From Marisa cornuarietis (Eukaryota; Mollusca; Gastropoda; Architaenioglossa; Ampullariidae), in NCBI GenBank assembly GCA_004794655.1, contig SMMW01000001.1, positions 6,171,501 through 6,235,500 of the forward strand: a DNA stretch of 64,000 bases. Direction: 5' to 3'. Under the pieces are notes generated by a model that made no database searches, was not told where the DNA came from, and was given only the letters and a program-made list of their open reading frames with translations. This document shows, in pieces, positions 34,326 to 47,361 of the stretch. Each line of letters begins with the position of its first letter. Positions within the stretch are counted from its first letter, which is position 1. The position numbers were made by a program, and so were the translations under genes.

Positions 34326-35264
34326 GTAAAGCTCATACTGCGCCGTGTGACACTATGAGTGTGTGTGTGTTTTTTAAACCAGTGGAGTTTGAACACATAT
34401 CACGCTGGCCTGGGATTAAAGATTAGCAACACGCTTCACATGACACACCAGCCACGTCTCACTTATCTGGAGTATAATGAGAGAAGAGGAGTGGTACGTG
34501 TGTCGAGGGGTTTGAGCTGGAAACCTTAATAAATGTAGACAATGTAGTTTATAAACCACTCCTCTTGTCACCCTGCGTTGGTAGATGACACGCGCAGTCA
34601 TATGCACGATGAGACTACGTCACCTGGGAAATACCAGTAGCTCCTCTATGGAAGATCTTATTTGTGAAAATATAACGCTAAGCACTCGCAACATTGCATA
34701 GCACCGGTTTTGAAAATCACGATAAACGAGACAGAGATTCAACACACTCTTTATCAGAGAAATAAGCCTCTTACTTGTGAGTTGCAAGTAGAGAAGGACA
34801 AGAAACGGAAGGCTTTTATAAATTCTTCCTCCTCAGTACTGGTAAACATAAAGGAGGGACTATTAAGATAGCATCCCTTTACTGCTGACGACGCCTCTGA
34901 CCTCATCGTGGTAATTCATAGTGGAAGCCAGGAGGCATCTGAGAAATGTGAATTCTTTCGGGATCGATACCAGGGGTTGGGGGAGGGCTAACGAAAAGCA
35001 CGTGCATGCATGATCCGAGAGCGAAGTGCGTGTGCTGCCGCTGATGCTGGTACGGGGCCAGTCGTAGACAGATGAGGAAACTGCCCTGGTTATATACTTC
35101 ACGGCTAATACTTTACAGTTGACAAGGCGTTCTGTGGATGCAATGAAAACATACACGCTTAAAAGAGTCATTGTCAGCTGCCTTGCAGTGTGAATAAAAC
35201 AGATGATCAACTGAAACACAGGTAGTCATCACGCCTCAAAATCGAACGCACGTACGCAGGCGCG

Positions 35265-35301
<37 letters not shown>

Positions 35302-36257
35302 TTCGCATTCCGACTGCGTGACTGTCAGCGTCTGTCAGTTTATTTATTGAATGATGTTTGGTGTGAACGACGACCGACAACAGCTCAATTGGAGCAAAGA
35401 CTTGTTTTCACGTGTCGGCCAAAGCTGTTTGATCGCGCGCTGATGTCTCCTCTCACATCCCACCCCCTCCCAACAAAGAGAGAGCTACAGAAAAAACGCT
35501 TTTAATTTGCGATAAGTCAGATATTCAGTAGGAAACAGAAACAGCCGAACTGGAGAACGTGTCTATCTTAAAATCTCTGGAAAATTCTAACGATATCATC
35601 GCCAAACATCTGGCCTGAAATACTTGCATACGAAGATGCTGCATCCCCTACCCAGCCTCAACGGACATCCTTTGCTGGCAAGCCGACCTGATCCTGTGAA
35701 GTGCCAGGAACAAACACACTTCCGATTAGCCTGAACATCATCGTGCTAACAGCGAGTGGAGTCTTGCCGCACTCTGGCGTTCACAAGGCCTTCATTGTCC
35801 AGCAGCGCCAGACACCGCTAGCCAGTCTGACAGGCTACTTGACCATGCCCAACAAGCCATCGCCATCAGCAGTAAGTCATAAAGCTAATGAGGGACTCTC
35901 GCTGACGTCGGCTCAAACGACAGACGACGACTGCACGTGACGTGCGGGCCACGTGCGGAAGCGGCTGCAGCTAGCAGATAACCTCTGACCTCTCCGCCTC
36001 ATTTTATACTCGGCAGAAACACTCTGATGTAACTATTTGTTTACTATTGCTTGCACTCGACGTAAACAAGTCAGGAATGCAGCTACGAACAGTAATGACG
36101 ACATACCATGCAGGTCTTCAGAGTTGTGTCTCTCTATGCTGAGTAATATGCAATGAACATTAAAAATAAGTCACTAGCTTTATTTGTATTTATGAAATGA
36201 TCATTATGATCGCCCATGTGTGTATAAGAAAGAATATGTGTGCGTGTGCGTGCGTGC

Positions 36258-36307
<50 letters not shown>

Positions 36308-36617
36308 AAAAGAGAAGACAGAGAAAAAGTGTGTAGGAGGGGGAGAGAAAACAGACACATAAAATACACACATCCACATATAAACACATACCAGACACAG
36401 AAAAATGTGCACCGTGCTACTAGACCAGTGTACCCCTGTTGACTACATGTAGAGCCAACAAGAAGATAACTATATGGTAAGTTTTCTGATAACAAAGAAG
36501 CCACGGTCTCGTTAATTTCATGCAGAGCTAGTTAAGAACAAAATTCGTCCGGTTGCACTGACTTGACAGGACACTGGCGACATCAGGCAATCGCCGACTT
36601 GTGTTTCCTGCTGATTT

Positions 36618-36867
36618 GGGAGCCCAGTAGTGTAGTGTTTCAAGCACTCGCATGTCACCACTGCAGTGCGAATTAAAAGGTCCTGTGTTCGGATTTCGTC
36701 TCGTAACACTCTCTGTGACATCCGTTCACAAGGCTGTCTTTCTCTGGGTATATAGGTTTCCTCCCCTTTCCATCATTTCTCTTCTTTTACATCGCGAAAC
36801 CCCCTCGAGGTAGAAGCACTTTCCTGTCAAACCAACCAGCCAGCCAGCCAAACAACCAACCAACCAG
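36618..36867 (+). repeat. tRNA-derived SINE with CCAA tail
   Basis: The head agcccagtagtgtagtg is followed about 55 bases later by gtgttcggatttc (36685-36697), close to the B-box. A 3' body aagcactttcct is followed by a (CCAA/CCAG)n tail. The 3' part recurs at 45719-45820. Confidence 0.55.
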
Positions 36868-37304
36868 TTCTCCTGCTGACCTGACGTGGGTAGTTTACAG
36901 ACAGCATAACGAGTGTTGCTAATGTCGATCACTAATAACGTAAGCAATATAATTACACTGTAATGGAGTACACTGACAAAATACATTAGTAGTGTACGTT
37001 TCTAACTTACTGACAGAAATAGAACGAAAATGATAAGCTGGAAGGGACTGTCTTCAGTGAAACAAACACTTTGAGTTCCGAGACTCACATGGTCTTCCCT
37101 CAGGGCAGTCTTTTTTTAAGAATCGTGAAAGACAAAACGTGTTGTATTCACATCAGTTCCCTCACACTCTTCCCCCGAGCAACACCATCCACCATCTGAG
37201 AATTTCTGTTTCCTCATCTCTGTCACTAAACTTAAAACCTGTGTCCGCCGGTTATTATTTTTTCCACGGCAACGTCAGAAAATAGTCAGTGTAATAATAG
37301 CACA

Positions 37305-37374
37305 GTGAGTGAGTGAGTGAGTGAGTGAGTGAGTGAGTGAGTGAGTGAGTGAGTGAGTGAGTGAGTGAGTGAGT
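37305..37374 (+). repeat. (GTGA)n tetranucleotide microsatellite
   Basis: Seventy bases of perfect GTGA/GAGT units with no interruption. Perfect purity suggests a young or length-variable locus. Confidence 0.95.
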
Positions 37375-37976
37375 TAAGCTCATCATTTATAGCAGAGTGT
37401 AGCAGCAACGAGACAGGTATTGGCAATACGAATATAACAGTTGTACTGATACTTATCCTTCCCACGTGTCTTAGTGACTAAACACTGTTTTAACCTTCAG
37501 TTTGTCACATGTCTCTCTCTGTTTTTGTGCCGGCTGTTGTGACCTTACCACCTGGAGTATTGGCTTTATTTAAGTGAGTGTTACACGGAAACGCCATCCG
37601 TCGGGGCACTGTGAGTCTGCTAAGCAATTCTAAACTTTTCACAGATTTGCAGTGATCAGAAAGACAATGTTTGAGATGTGAAGGGCTATAGACATGAATG
37701 CAAAATGGAGATAGACGTCTCGAAAAATGCTGGTCCCCATCCCGCCAGGTAGAAGCTTGCACCTTGTAAGTAAGTAGGCGGAAGAAAGGTTGGGCAAGGA
37801 AGGTATGTACAGGGGGAAAGCAAACAAACGGTTTGGACAGAAAAAGGCTTGGCGGAGAGAGAAATGTTGCTGCTTTATAAGACGACGACGACCTTACATC
37901 CTGTTAAAAACTAGAGTTTTCACTTTTCTTTCGCTGATACCCCATACTCGTTTTCTCTCTCTCCGTCTTGTAACAC

Positions 37977-38042
<66 letters not shown>

Positions 38043-38048
38043 TGTGCG
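37977..38048 (+). repeat. Compound TG / CGTG microsatellite
   Basis: A pure TG run switches to CGTG units halfway, consistent with expansion of a CpG-bearing variant. Confidence 0.9.
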
Positions 38049-38379
38049 AGAGTATGTTTTGCTATATTTATAAAACAGTTTGAAATTTGTCGTTGAAGAA
38101 CTTTCAGAATTTCCAAAGGACCCACTCAGCGCAGCCCTAGTTGATGATGCTGCAGAAGGACGTAGGCCCGTGTTTGCCCGTGCTTTTTTCTGCTGCTCCT
38201 GTCCGCGCGACGCTGTGCAGCACGCTGCGTGAAGAACAATGGTTGGGCTAACGCGCGCCTGGCGTCGCCGCCACTTCACAGTCTCAGCCCCCACTCCACC
38301 CCACTGGCCTTGTCCGTCATAGACCACTGGCTGAGAGGTTCAAGAAAGAGCTTCATTAAGGTCTAAGTGCTGGCAGTGA

Positions 38380-38860
38380 GACATTCCTGTTAGAAAAAAG
38401 CAAGAAAAAAGGAAAGAAAGAATTATTATTCAATAAATGAAATAAACAGACAATGAAAGAGACAGAGAAGTATGGAAAGAAAGAATAAATGTAGATATGA
38501 ACGAACAAATAGCAAACTAAACAAATAATAAAAAACAGTAAAAAATAATGAAGGAAGGAAAAAAATGAATGCATGAAGGAAAATTCTTAAAGGAAGAATG
38601 CATAAAAAACAAAAAGAAATAATTAAAGAAAGAAACAAGAAGGGAATAAAGATAAGAAGGAAACAAATTATGTATTATGAACGAGAAAAAGTAAAAATGA
38701 ATAAATGTAGGAAGGAAACAACGAACAGGTGAAAGAAACGAACAACCAATGAAGGAAAGAGAAAGAAAAAAGAAACAAAGAAACAAACAAGGAAAGAAAG
38801 AACGAACGAAGAGTGAGATATAAAGAATAAGAGGAACCGAGTTAAAAATGTGTGCGGCGT
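38380..38860 (+). repeat. Purine-rich low-complexity tract
   Basis: About 480 bases on + consist mostly of A and G in GAAA, AATGAA and GAAC units with very few C or T. No reading frame is meaningful. It looks like a decayed tetranucleotide satellite, or a tract with strong strand asymmetry. Confidence 0.7.
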
Positions 38861-41472
38861 TTAAATACTGAATACACAAAGGAACTTGTTATGCATCTAA
38901 AACGTGACCAGCACAGGGTACGTGCGTGTAAATGTGAGAAAAGATCTCTTTAAATCCAACTTTTACTATTTTATTCACTTCAGCCCAGGGTACTGTGTGG
39001 GAATGTAAGGAAAGTTCTCTTTTAATCAACGTTTGCAATTTTAATTACCCCTGCATGTTTGTCATGACGTGTCTGTGGGGAAGTAAATACACGGAGACAT
39101 ATTTTCCCAATATTTTGATCAACAATAACAACAAAACTAACAAAAACAGGCCTCTTGGTCACCACTTTTGAATCCATCCTAAATCGTTAACTTTTTGCTT
39201 AGTTATTATAAAATTACAAGCTCAAAAAACACCCCTTATTACTTCATTGATACATGTAGGTTTCACTATGGGTAAATCGGTTAAAATGCAGAATTTTATA
39301 TCGAAGTATTATTGCTCTTTGAAAACTATTAGTCTGTGTTGCGCATGCATAATCACCCTTTAAGTGCGACTAAGCAACAATATTTTGTGAGACATCGGTG
39401 GTTATGAAAAAAAAGCTCATTCCCATGCAGATCGGTCACAATATCCTCAGCAAAGAAAAACAACGAGCAAGTTTCCCAGCGTTGTAATCTCCACTCATTG
39501 AACACTTGAGACGAGAACGAGACACATCGGAAGGGCTGGCTTCTGTGATAACCTTTGCGTCGAGTGCTGGGTATAATTAGACTCTAGAATGTCTTTTCCG
39601 TGGAGTCTGCAGTGTCTTGTTTACTTATGTCCAAGGCTGTGAACCTCTGAAACTGAGGAGACAGGAGGCGCCAAAAAAAGGGAGGGCTAGCTTTATTGTC
39701 TTCACATGTTTTCGCCCTGGAGCACTGGTCAAAGATCAAGTAATTTTACTAATTTTATTTTCTCTCACCGAGTCATTGAGGGCGTTAGGTCTCTGCTAGG
39801 CGTGAAACCCCAGCACTCCTTCATTTCTTGGGTTTTTTTTAAATTTATTTATTTCGAGTTTCATCGTATCAAGTATTCATGAATCATTTTCATACAATTG
39901 TTTTTGGTTAATTTTGAGGTATTAATTTTAGCAAACGTAATTTTTTTATTGACTTTTGTGGTACGGCCTGTAGCACTGCCCCTCTGCTTTAATATGATTT
40001 TTGAACAGGAATAATTGCCTTCTGTAAATTATCATCCTACACTTGCACTTCGCATACACTTTTGGCAGACAAGTATAAGCTGCCCATGTGCACTTTAAAT
40101 TAATGCAATCTTTTAGGACTGGCACTGACTTCATAAGCACACCATCCAGTAAGCGTATCGTCAGCAGTTTACCGGTCTGCACAATCTTGTCACAGGTCCA
40201 TGACGTCAGCTGCTTCTGAAGACCAATCACCTTTGTCTGTTGACGACGTCATCTAGCTTTGTGATAAAATGCTAACATCACTGGACAGTTTATTTTCTCC
40301 CCACCTTGCACAACAGTCTGGAATACACCAAAATCAAGATGGGGAGGGAAAGATAGATAAATACACAGATAGCCACATAGAATGATAAAGAGGTATGTAA
40401 CGTTTCGCGGCTCAAACCCCATGTTATTTATTATTTGTTCAAAGCATAGGTAGAACAGCGGCACGTTCTCGGGGAAGCCACGTGACCGTGTGACGCAAAC
40501 CTACATTTTGACATTACACTTCTTTTATTTAAAAAAATGATTCATGTGTGAGCAAGTGAACATGGTGTGATGTAAATTTGCCAAACGCTGTCTAATTCAG
40601 GTGAGAATCCACGCTGACTACACAGCAAGGTAATTAATGTATTTGGTCGGCATGGATCCAACTTAGTGGTAGTGTCGCTAAGCGATCACCATAGTTACTC
40701 AGCTGCTAAGGGCTGGATTGCTCTAAACCATGAGGAGGGGGGAATTAAGACAGGGTACGTAACGTTTCCCCCGGCATTCAGCGGAGATCTATCTCTCAGA
40801 CAAAACAGACCTACACAGCTCCAGCGGAAGATTTGTAACGGACGCTGACATTTTCTCTACCGCAGGGTAGTGGGTGAATCAGTGCCTACACTGGGGGTCA
40901 AGCATAGCCAAGTGTCACAGAGGGGTGAGATGGAGGACTTAACAGTCAGTGCAGGGCGGGTGGCCGAGTCGCACCTGGCCTGACTAATAGGTGTTTTTGG
41001 TTTTTTTTTAAGATAGTGGAAAGAGAAAGGGGAAGACAATATAATTAACTGTCGGCGGGCCAGCGCTTCACTTCTCAGAGAGACACGGCAAGTGCCGAGA
41101 CACTGCGTGTGGGGGAGTGAAGGCTGCGTCTTCCTAGAAAGGTGCGTTGTTACTTCTTTTTTTTTTTTTTTTAGTATTTTGAGTGTTTTTGAATTTTTTC
41201 TGTATTTTTTTAAAAAGAGATGTAAATATGTATTAGTAAGTTGTTTTGTTGTTGTTGTTGTTGTTATAGGCACAGTTAGCTGTGACGTAGTCATACTCTG
41301 GAGAATTCAACCAGGAGGTTGGGTGGCTTGTCCCGAGAGACAGCACCATTTTGAGAAGACGTCTGACCCCGAGAGGCAGCGTTTATGTTAAGAGGTTGGG
41401 TCGTTCGTCCCCAGAGACAGCGATGATCGAGTTTTGTGTTTAGCGTTTGTCCCCGAGCGGAAGCGTTTATGA

Positions 41473-41473
<1 letters not shown>

Positions 41474-41540
<67 letters not shown>
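41474..41540 (+). repeat. (TG)n microsatellite
   Basis: Sixty-seven bases of pure TG, flanked upstream by short repeated motifs of the form gtccccgagaggcagcg (41310-41465). Confidence 0.95.
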
Positions 41541-41541
<1 letters not shown>

Positions 41542-42055
41542 AAGATATATTTTTTGTTATTATTTGAATCGTCAGATCCCCAGTGACTGGAACTTAAGAA
41601 CATCATTCAGAGTGAACATCAAAAAGTGACTTTGTGCCGGAGTCTAAACTTTCTTTTAGAATATTTGCTAATTAGAGTCATTAATTTAATTAGTAATTTT
41701 TGAGATTATTAGTTTTGTTATAGTAACAATCTTATGATGTTTTAAGTCTTTTAATAGATTTTGTTAATATAATTAAATGTATACATGCCTGAAAAAGAGG
41801 CAGAGTTATTTGTGAAAGAACCCGCAAATGTCCAGGCGTTAAGTGAACGCAAGTGGCTGTGACACCAAGCTGGACTCCAAATTCAGAGGAAATCTCTGAG
41901 ACACTACGGACCTCCACAGCGGTAACTACGGACGCTGAAACACTCGTACTTAAGGGCAGTGCTGACTCGGTAACTACGCTTGGGATTGACTATAGCAAGG
42001 CTGATCTTTAAAGTCGTGATCTACGGTTGTGTTCCTCCTGGATTATAATGTTCTA

Positions 42056-42300
42056 ATTCGCCAGTTCCGGTGGACTTCTTCTGCGCTAATCTTTCACCTG
42101 CTTAGGATATAATCCACCGATCATTAGTTCGGCTGAACTTCGTCCGTGCTAACGGTTCACCTGCTTTGGATAGGATTCGCCGGTCATCAAGTCGGGTGAA
42201 CTTCTATGCTGTCAGGTCACCTGACTTGGATGTAACCTTCTGATGAACCATTCCGGTGGACTTCTATACCGGCGATGTGAACTTTTGTGTTGGATACTAA
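42056..42300 (+). repeat. Four-unit, ~62-bp tandem array of hairpin-forming units
   Basis: Units start at about 42068, 42130, 42193 and 42254 with the core cgg(g/c/t)tg(a/g)acttc, then ttcacctgctt and ggat. Spacings are 62, 63 and 61 bases. Each of the first three units contains complementary arms: in unit 3, aagtcgggtga and tcacctgactt can pair over 11 bases with one G-T mismatch. There is no coding frame. The units diverge by roughly a quarter of positions, so the array is old. Function unknown. Confidence 0.7.
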
Positions 42301-43212
42301 TTACCCGACCGTCGGAACGACAAAGCAGATAGGAGACATTGCCGGGGAGACCCTAACTTTCTGTCAGTTATTAGACAGTTCTCTATTTCTTTTCCATTTC
42401 ATTTCTTCCTTTCTTAAATTATCATTAAATGTGGAATTGTTGGCCGGGCCTTTTTGTGTGAAAAAGGGAAAAAAGAGTGCCGCGAGCGTAGCTACATGTA
42501 GATGTACATTCACGCTTGCAAACATTCATAAATGCACTCTTCACCCAAAACTTTACAAGGTATATGTAGATAAAGAGAGAGCGAGAGAGAAAGAGGAATG
42601 GTGTAGATAGAAAGATGCCAAACATATTTTCGTTAGTGATGGTGACAGTGAGTCGACGTATTCGTAAACATTTTATCGTTTTCTTTTTATTTCTAACATC
42701 TCAAAATTTTTACCGGGACCGCACTTTTTTTCGTAAAAGTGGCAGTCAATGGAAATCAATGGGAATTAGGATTTTAAACCTGTTGCAATCGCAGGTCTGC
42801 CATTTACTGCTAATCACATTCAAGGTCATTTGACACTCATCTCTGCCTCACTTTTTGTAATTAGCTACAAAAAACAGGAAGTTGTGAAAACACAGGCAAG
42901 GATAGGCTAATTACAGTTAATGCCTATATCTTTTCCTCGGAAAAAAAATCACTTAAGAAATTTGAAGTGATCATTGAAATCTTGAAAAAAAGGGTCATCC
43001 AAGAGGTCAAGTGTTTTTTTGTTTGTTTTTTGTTTTGTTTTGCGGCAGTTAGACTTACGGAAGGGAGGAGGGGGAGCTGGTGAAGAAAATTCCGGCTACC
43101 AAAGGAGGAAGTAATGTACATTGTACAGTGACCCGACAAGAGTTATCCCAGTTATCGCAACACAGAAACGGAAACCAGCTCAAAAATAAGCACCTCTCCA
43201 TCATTAGGTGTG

Positions 43213-43222
43213 AGCTTTCTTG

Positions 43223-43260
<38 letters not shown>

Positions 43261-43345
43261 AACACACACACACACACACTCTCTGTCTCACTCACACATA
43301 TACACACGCTCTCTCGCTCTCTCACGCACACACACACACACATGC
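43213..43345 (+). repeat. CT/CA compound microsatellite
   Basis: A (CT)n run passes into (CA)n and back, upstream of the second Rho gene. The long Ser/His/Thr ORFs here are products of the repeat, not genes. Confidence 0.9.
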
Positions 43346-44131
43346 ACACTTTCGCTCTCTAACGCATACACTAATCCATTCTTTCTTTTACACGCACACA
43401 CGCAAAAAACAATCGTCTTGTCTCGGTGTGTCACGGACACACACGTATACAAACATACACTCACACATCTACTTGGATAAAGAAAGAAAGGAAAAAAACA
43501 AACAAAAGCAAAAAGGACGAGGAAAAGAAAGTGAGAGACACGCGTATCAGACGTTGAAAGTCAAGTTGTGTGTGTTTTTTAAGAAGACCAGGCGGGTTTT
43601 TCCCCACATTGAATAGACTTGCACTGTAAGTACAGCCAGCCATGGAGACATACTGAAGGACTCGAAACTGCGGCAGCGACCGGCAAGTGCGGCTACTGAG
43701 TCTGGCGGAACCTGAAACCAAGTGTTGCTTCCTTGTCGCCAGCTGGATGGGGATGGCCAGCCGGCCGTTCGCCAGGTGTCCTTCGTCCAGCATCCCCCTC
43801 CACTACCCTTCCAACCAACATACTAGCTTTTTTTTTTTCATTCGTCTTCTGGCAACACACTGGAGGGCTGTCCCCTCACACCCCATCCCCAAAGCGCCAG
43901 CAGACCGTCTAGTCGCAGACCCGAGTACCCAACCCCTACCCCTTCATTCCCTCCCTCTCTGCCCGTCCACTTGAGACTTTCCTGTTCCACTTTTCGTAGC
44001 AAGGGTTACATTGGCCGGCCCCAACGCGCTTTGGCACACACGTTCTCCTGTTGCCACTTGAGCTCGCGCGGGGCGAACTCGCTCCCATACACCGACTTCA
44101 ACCTCGCGGCCTCTCTGCTGGCGGCGACAAC

Positions 44132-47100
44132 ATGGCGGCGGAAGGTGGAGCCGGAGGTGTCGTCTGGGATGAAGCTGCAGAATCCCGGGTTAAGGTTGTG
44201 GTGGTAGGGGACGGGGCGGTGGGCAAGACATCCCTGCTGGTCAGCTACATCATGGACCGCTTTCCCACCGAGCACGTCCCCACGGTCTTCGCCAACTATG
44301 CCAGTGAGTCCAGACTCGGCTCTCCTCGGCTATCCTTGCCTGTCCACTGCTCTCAATAGTCTCTCACTAAACTGCACTTCACACGCTCTTGTCTCACGCT
44401 AGTGTGAAGTTTGTCATTAAATAGGAAGCGTTCATTGAGAATTTTGACAGTGTTAGTAGGCGGCATATTCGGTTAAGAGCGTACCTAATAGTAGGCAATG
44501 GGGCGTCGGGGGGTTATTGTTTTGTAACAGACCGGATGATGCCGTAGGCGACTTTTTTTCCTCATGACTTATGACGCTCTCGCGTTAGTTACTCAACGAA
44601 CTGCTGTCCCCAAGGTCAAACGAAAAGGTTCTGAAATGATGAATGGCTGCCTCTTGACAGAAGGGAAACAACAGCGTTCTAAGCTGGGACACGATTTCCG
44701 CTTTCAACTGCTTACCTATTGGAGGTTTAAAGTATATTCTTTACGAACCTTTGTTAAAAGTATAATTGGTATTGTTCCTCTACAACTAAAAGTTTATGAT
44801 CGTTGTTCGTACATCATTCCTTTACTGTAAAGGAAGGGCGGTGCAAGAGTTACTGTTCCTGTATCCAGGGACGGAAGCTCTAGACCCTCCAGAACTGAGC
44901 TGGTGTAGCAGTTAATGACGCCATCGATAGGGTGCTCCCACTTGAACCAGCGTAGTCTAAGACAATAGTTTGTGATGTAATGGCTTTATGAAAAACATGC
45001 TTGTTCGCTTCCTTGCCGTTTTGTTTACAGCCACGTCTGCTTACATATGGCTTTACTGCTGAAGCAACATAGGGCGTGGCTGTTTCCTGGGGACATCATC
45101 ACGGCCTCTAGACTAGCAAAGCTTTCACTCTTCCAAGACCCACTCTTGTGCCTCTGCATGGTGACTGTCCACTGGAAAGCCTGAGCCAATATCCCACCCT
45201 ACCCCCATAATAGTCTCTGCGAATCCAGAGAACATTTACGAAAAAATCTGGGTGCTAGTTGCACAACGTGTTTTAAAAACTTTTAAAACTGTTCTAAAGA
45301 AGGAAAATTAGGCTTTTTTTAAAAGTCGCTACTCAGCTATTTAGATACGTTGCACACAAAAAGTTGTGTGGACGAGAACGAAAGTCTAGGTTAAACATTT
45401 ATCTCATTTAAAAGAATTTTAATTTTTAAAGTTCTTAAATTATGTTGTGCACTCTGCTTCTAAATAACTGATTACATAAATAGATTGAAAGGCCTATTGA
45501 AAGGCCTAAAACTATTCACAAATTAGAAATGTGTTGTGTAACTGGTCTCTGGAAAGTAGGACCCACTCAAATTCATCCATCAGAGACGGAGTGTATAATT
45601 GATGGGCATCGGAGATCCCTCAGAAGAGATTGGCCAACGCGACCCTGATTTATAGCTTATGTTCTGCGAAAAGCGAGGTACACCTGTTTGAAGGTCCGAA
45701 CGTCAGTAGTTTTTTGGGGCTGCTTCAGTTTCCTTCCCCCTTCCTCTCACCCATAGTGCGAAATCATCTCAAAGTGGAAGCACTTTCCTACTAAATCAAC
45801 CAACCAACTAAACAAAACCAAGGAAACCTTGCAAGCTGTGGAAAGGGCACAGCTTACGGGAAGGACGCACATAGACTTGACTTGGTTGCAATCTGTGCTT
45901 TAGAAACTATTGCAATTAAACGATTCTTCTGTAAATCGGAATCGTAAGGGGATATATTTCAGAAAGTCAGTATCTAGGTAGCGTGTTATTTTCAAAGAGA
46001 AGCAACACTTTTTAATGGAAGAATCGGATGGTGGTGACGTGATAGTAAATGTTGGAGTCAGTTTTAATTGTAAATATTTAAAATAATATAAATATATTTG
46101 TAATGCATTGCCAGCATGCGAAATGAAGCTAAGAATTATAGCAAACCTTTCTTCATTATTAATTCCATTTGTTTAAGTAATGTCGCCCAGATAGATACAC
46201 TCTACTGTAAGTTAACACTTCTATACATGTATCAAGAGGCACTAAAAGGGATTGGAATAACAAATGATCAACATTATGGACTGACCACAAGATTTGATCT
46301 AAAAGAAAACGTTCGGGATACAAACTAAACAAAGCGCTGACATAAATTTGAGACCGTTGAAAGTTTAAAAAAAAGAATAATCAAACCTTGGGAAAATATT
46401 CGCAAGATCACTTAATTAGCTACTGGCATGCCATGGAGTTAGATCGATGTAATCAAGAAAAATAATAAAGCTACTGATAAGCTGAATGATATAGAAAGAT
46501 ATTTTTATTTCTTCATACGTCTATACTTTCGCTCCTATTGTTTTTTATTTCTCTGTTTCTCTTGCTCAGTTAGTAAGCTATTGTTTAATTTACTTGAGAT
46601 TGCAACATAATTTTTATTGATCATTTATCACAGTAAACAATTTCACATCTGGTTTAAAAAAAACACTTTTAAAGTTTTGATGTGTGCATTTACACATTGA
46701 AACAAACTCTAGAGAACGTTAAGCAACGTAGAGTCCGTAGTCTGGCTCTTTACTCTGTCGTTAGCCTTTTCCTGAGGATAGCAAGTTGCTAGATTGCTGC
46801 TGGTGTTCTCTTTACCACGCGGCGTTCTGTGTAGCTGGTTTCAGAAATGTGCGAAGGAGGTTTCGATATCTCTGGAAAAATATTTGAAGAATCTAAGCTG
46901 AAATGAGATTTTTATGAGAATGAGCATTTAGCAACGAGACTTAAGAAAAAAAATAGCTCTTACATTTTTTTAAATTAGTTACATTTTTGTTATCTTTCTC
47001 CCATGTCAGAGCTAGAGAAAAACTAGCTATATATATCTATTGCATTACATCTCACAATACAAATAATGACAAATAATTATAGGAAGAAATATATTTTCCT

Positions 47101-47287
47101 ATACTCTTTCCCAGAAAACAAGAACTACTCAGCTTTAAAACAAATTTCATAAACAACTAACCTTGTTTGTTGGTCTACATCCTGCGTGACACCCATGTCC
47201 GCCTTCTCGTGCTTAGCGCATTTTCTCGAAATTATTAAACAAATGGCAACATTGTCTAACTATTTATATTTTTCTCTCTCTCCCTCT

Positions 47288-47361
<74 letters not shown>

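Larger units (their letters stand above)
34326..42054. other. Long intergenic spacer with microsatellites
   Basis: Nothing gene-like is supported. Content: (CA)n at 35269-35299, (GT)n at 36236-36304, a SINE at 36618-36867, (GTGA)n at 37305-37374, TG/CGTG repeats at 37977-38048, a purine-rich tract at 38380-38860 and (TG)n at 41474-41540. A 94-codon ORF on - at 39946-40230 has fairly normal composition but no recognisable family or splice context. Confidence 0.5.

Noticed and set aside
36134..36504. Overlapping ORFs rich in Thr-His or Cys-Val
   Set aside because: Products of the (GT)n microsatellite. The same applies near 31283, 37977, 41474, 43220, 47289 and 50890.
38356..38879. Several Phe/Leu-rich ORFs on -, membrane-protein-like
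   Set aside because: They are the complement of the purine-rich tract; TTT and CTT codons mimic transmembrane segments.
39946..40230. 94-codon ORF on - with normal composition
   Set aside because: No similarity I can name, no upstream promoter or splice signals; kept only as a mention in the spacer entry.
43080..43616. 178-codon ORF on +
   Set aside because: Long only because it crosses CT/CA repeats; composition is Ser/His/Thr low complexity and no family is visible.
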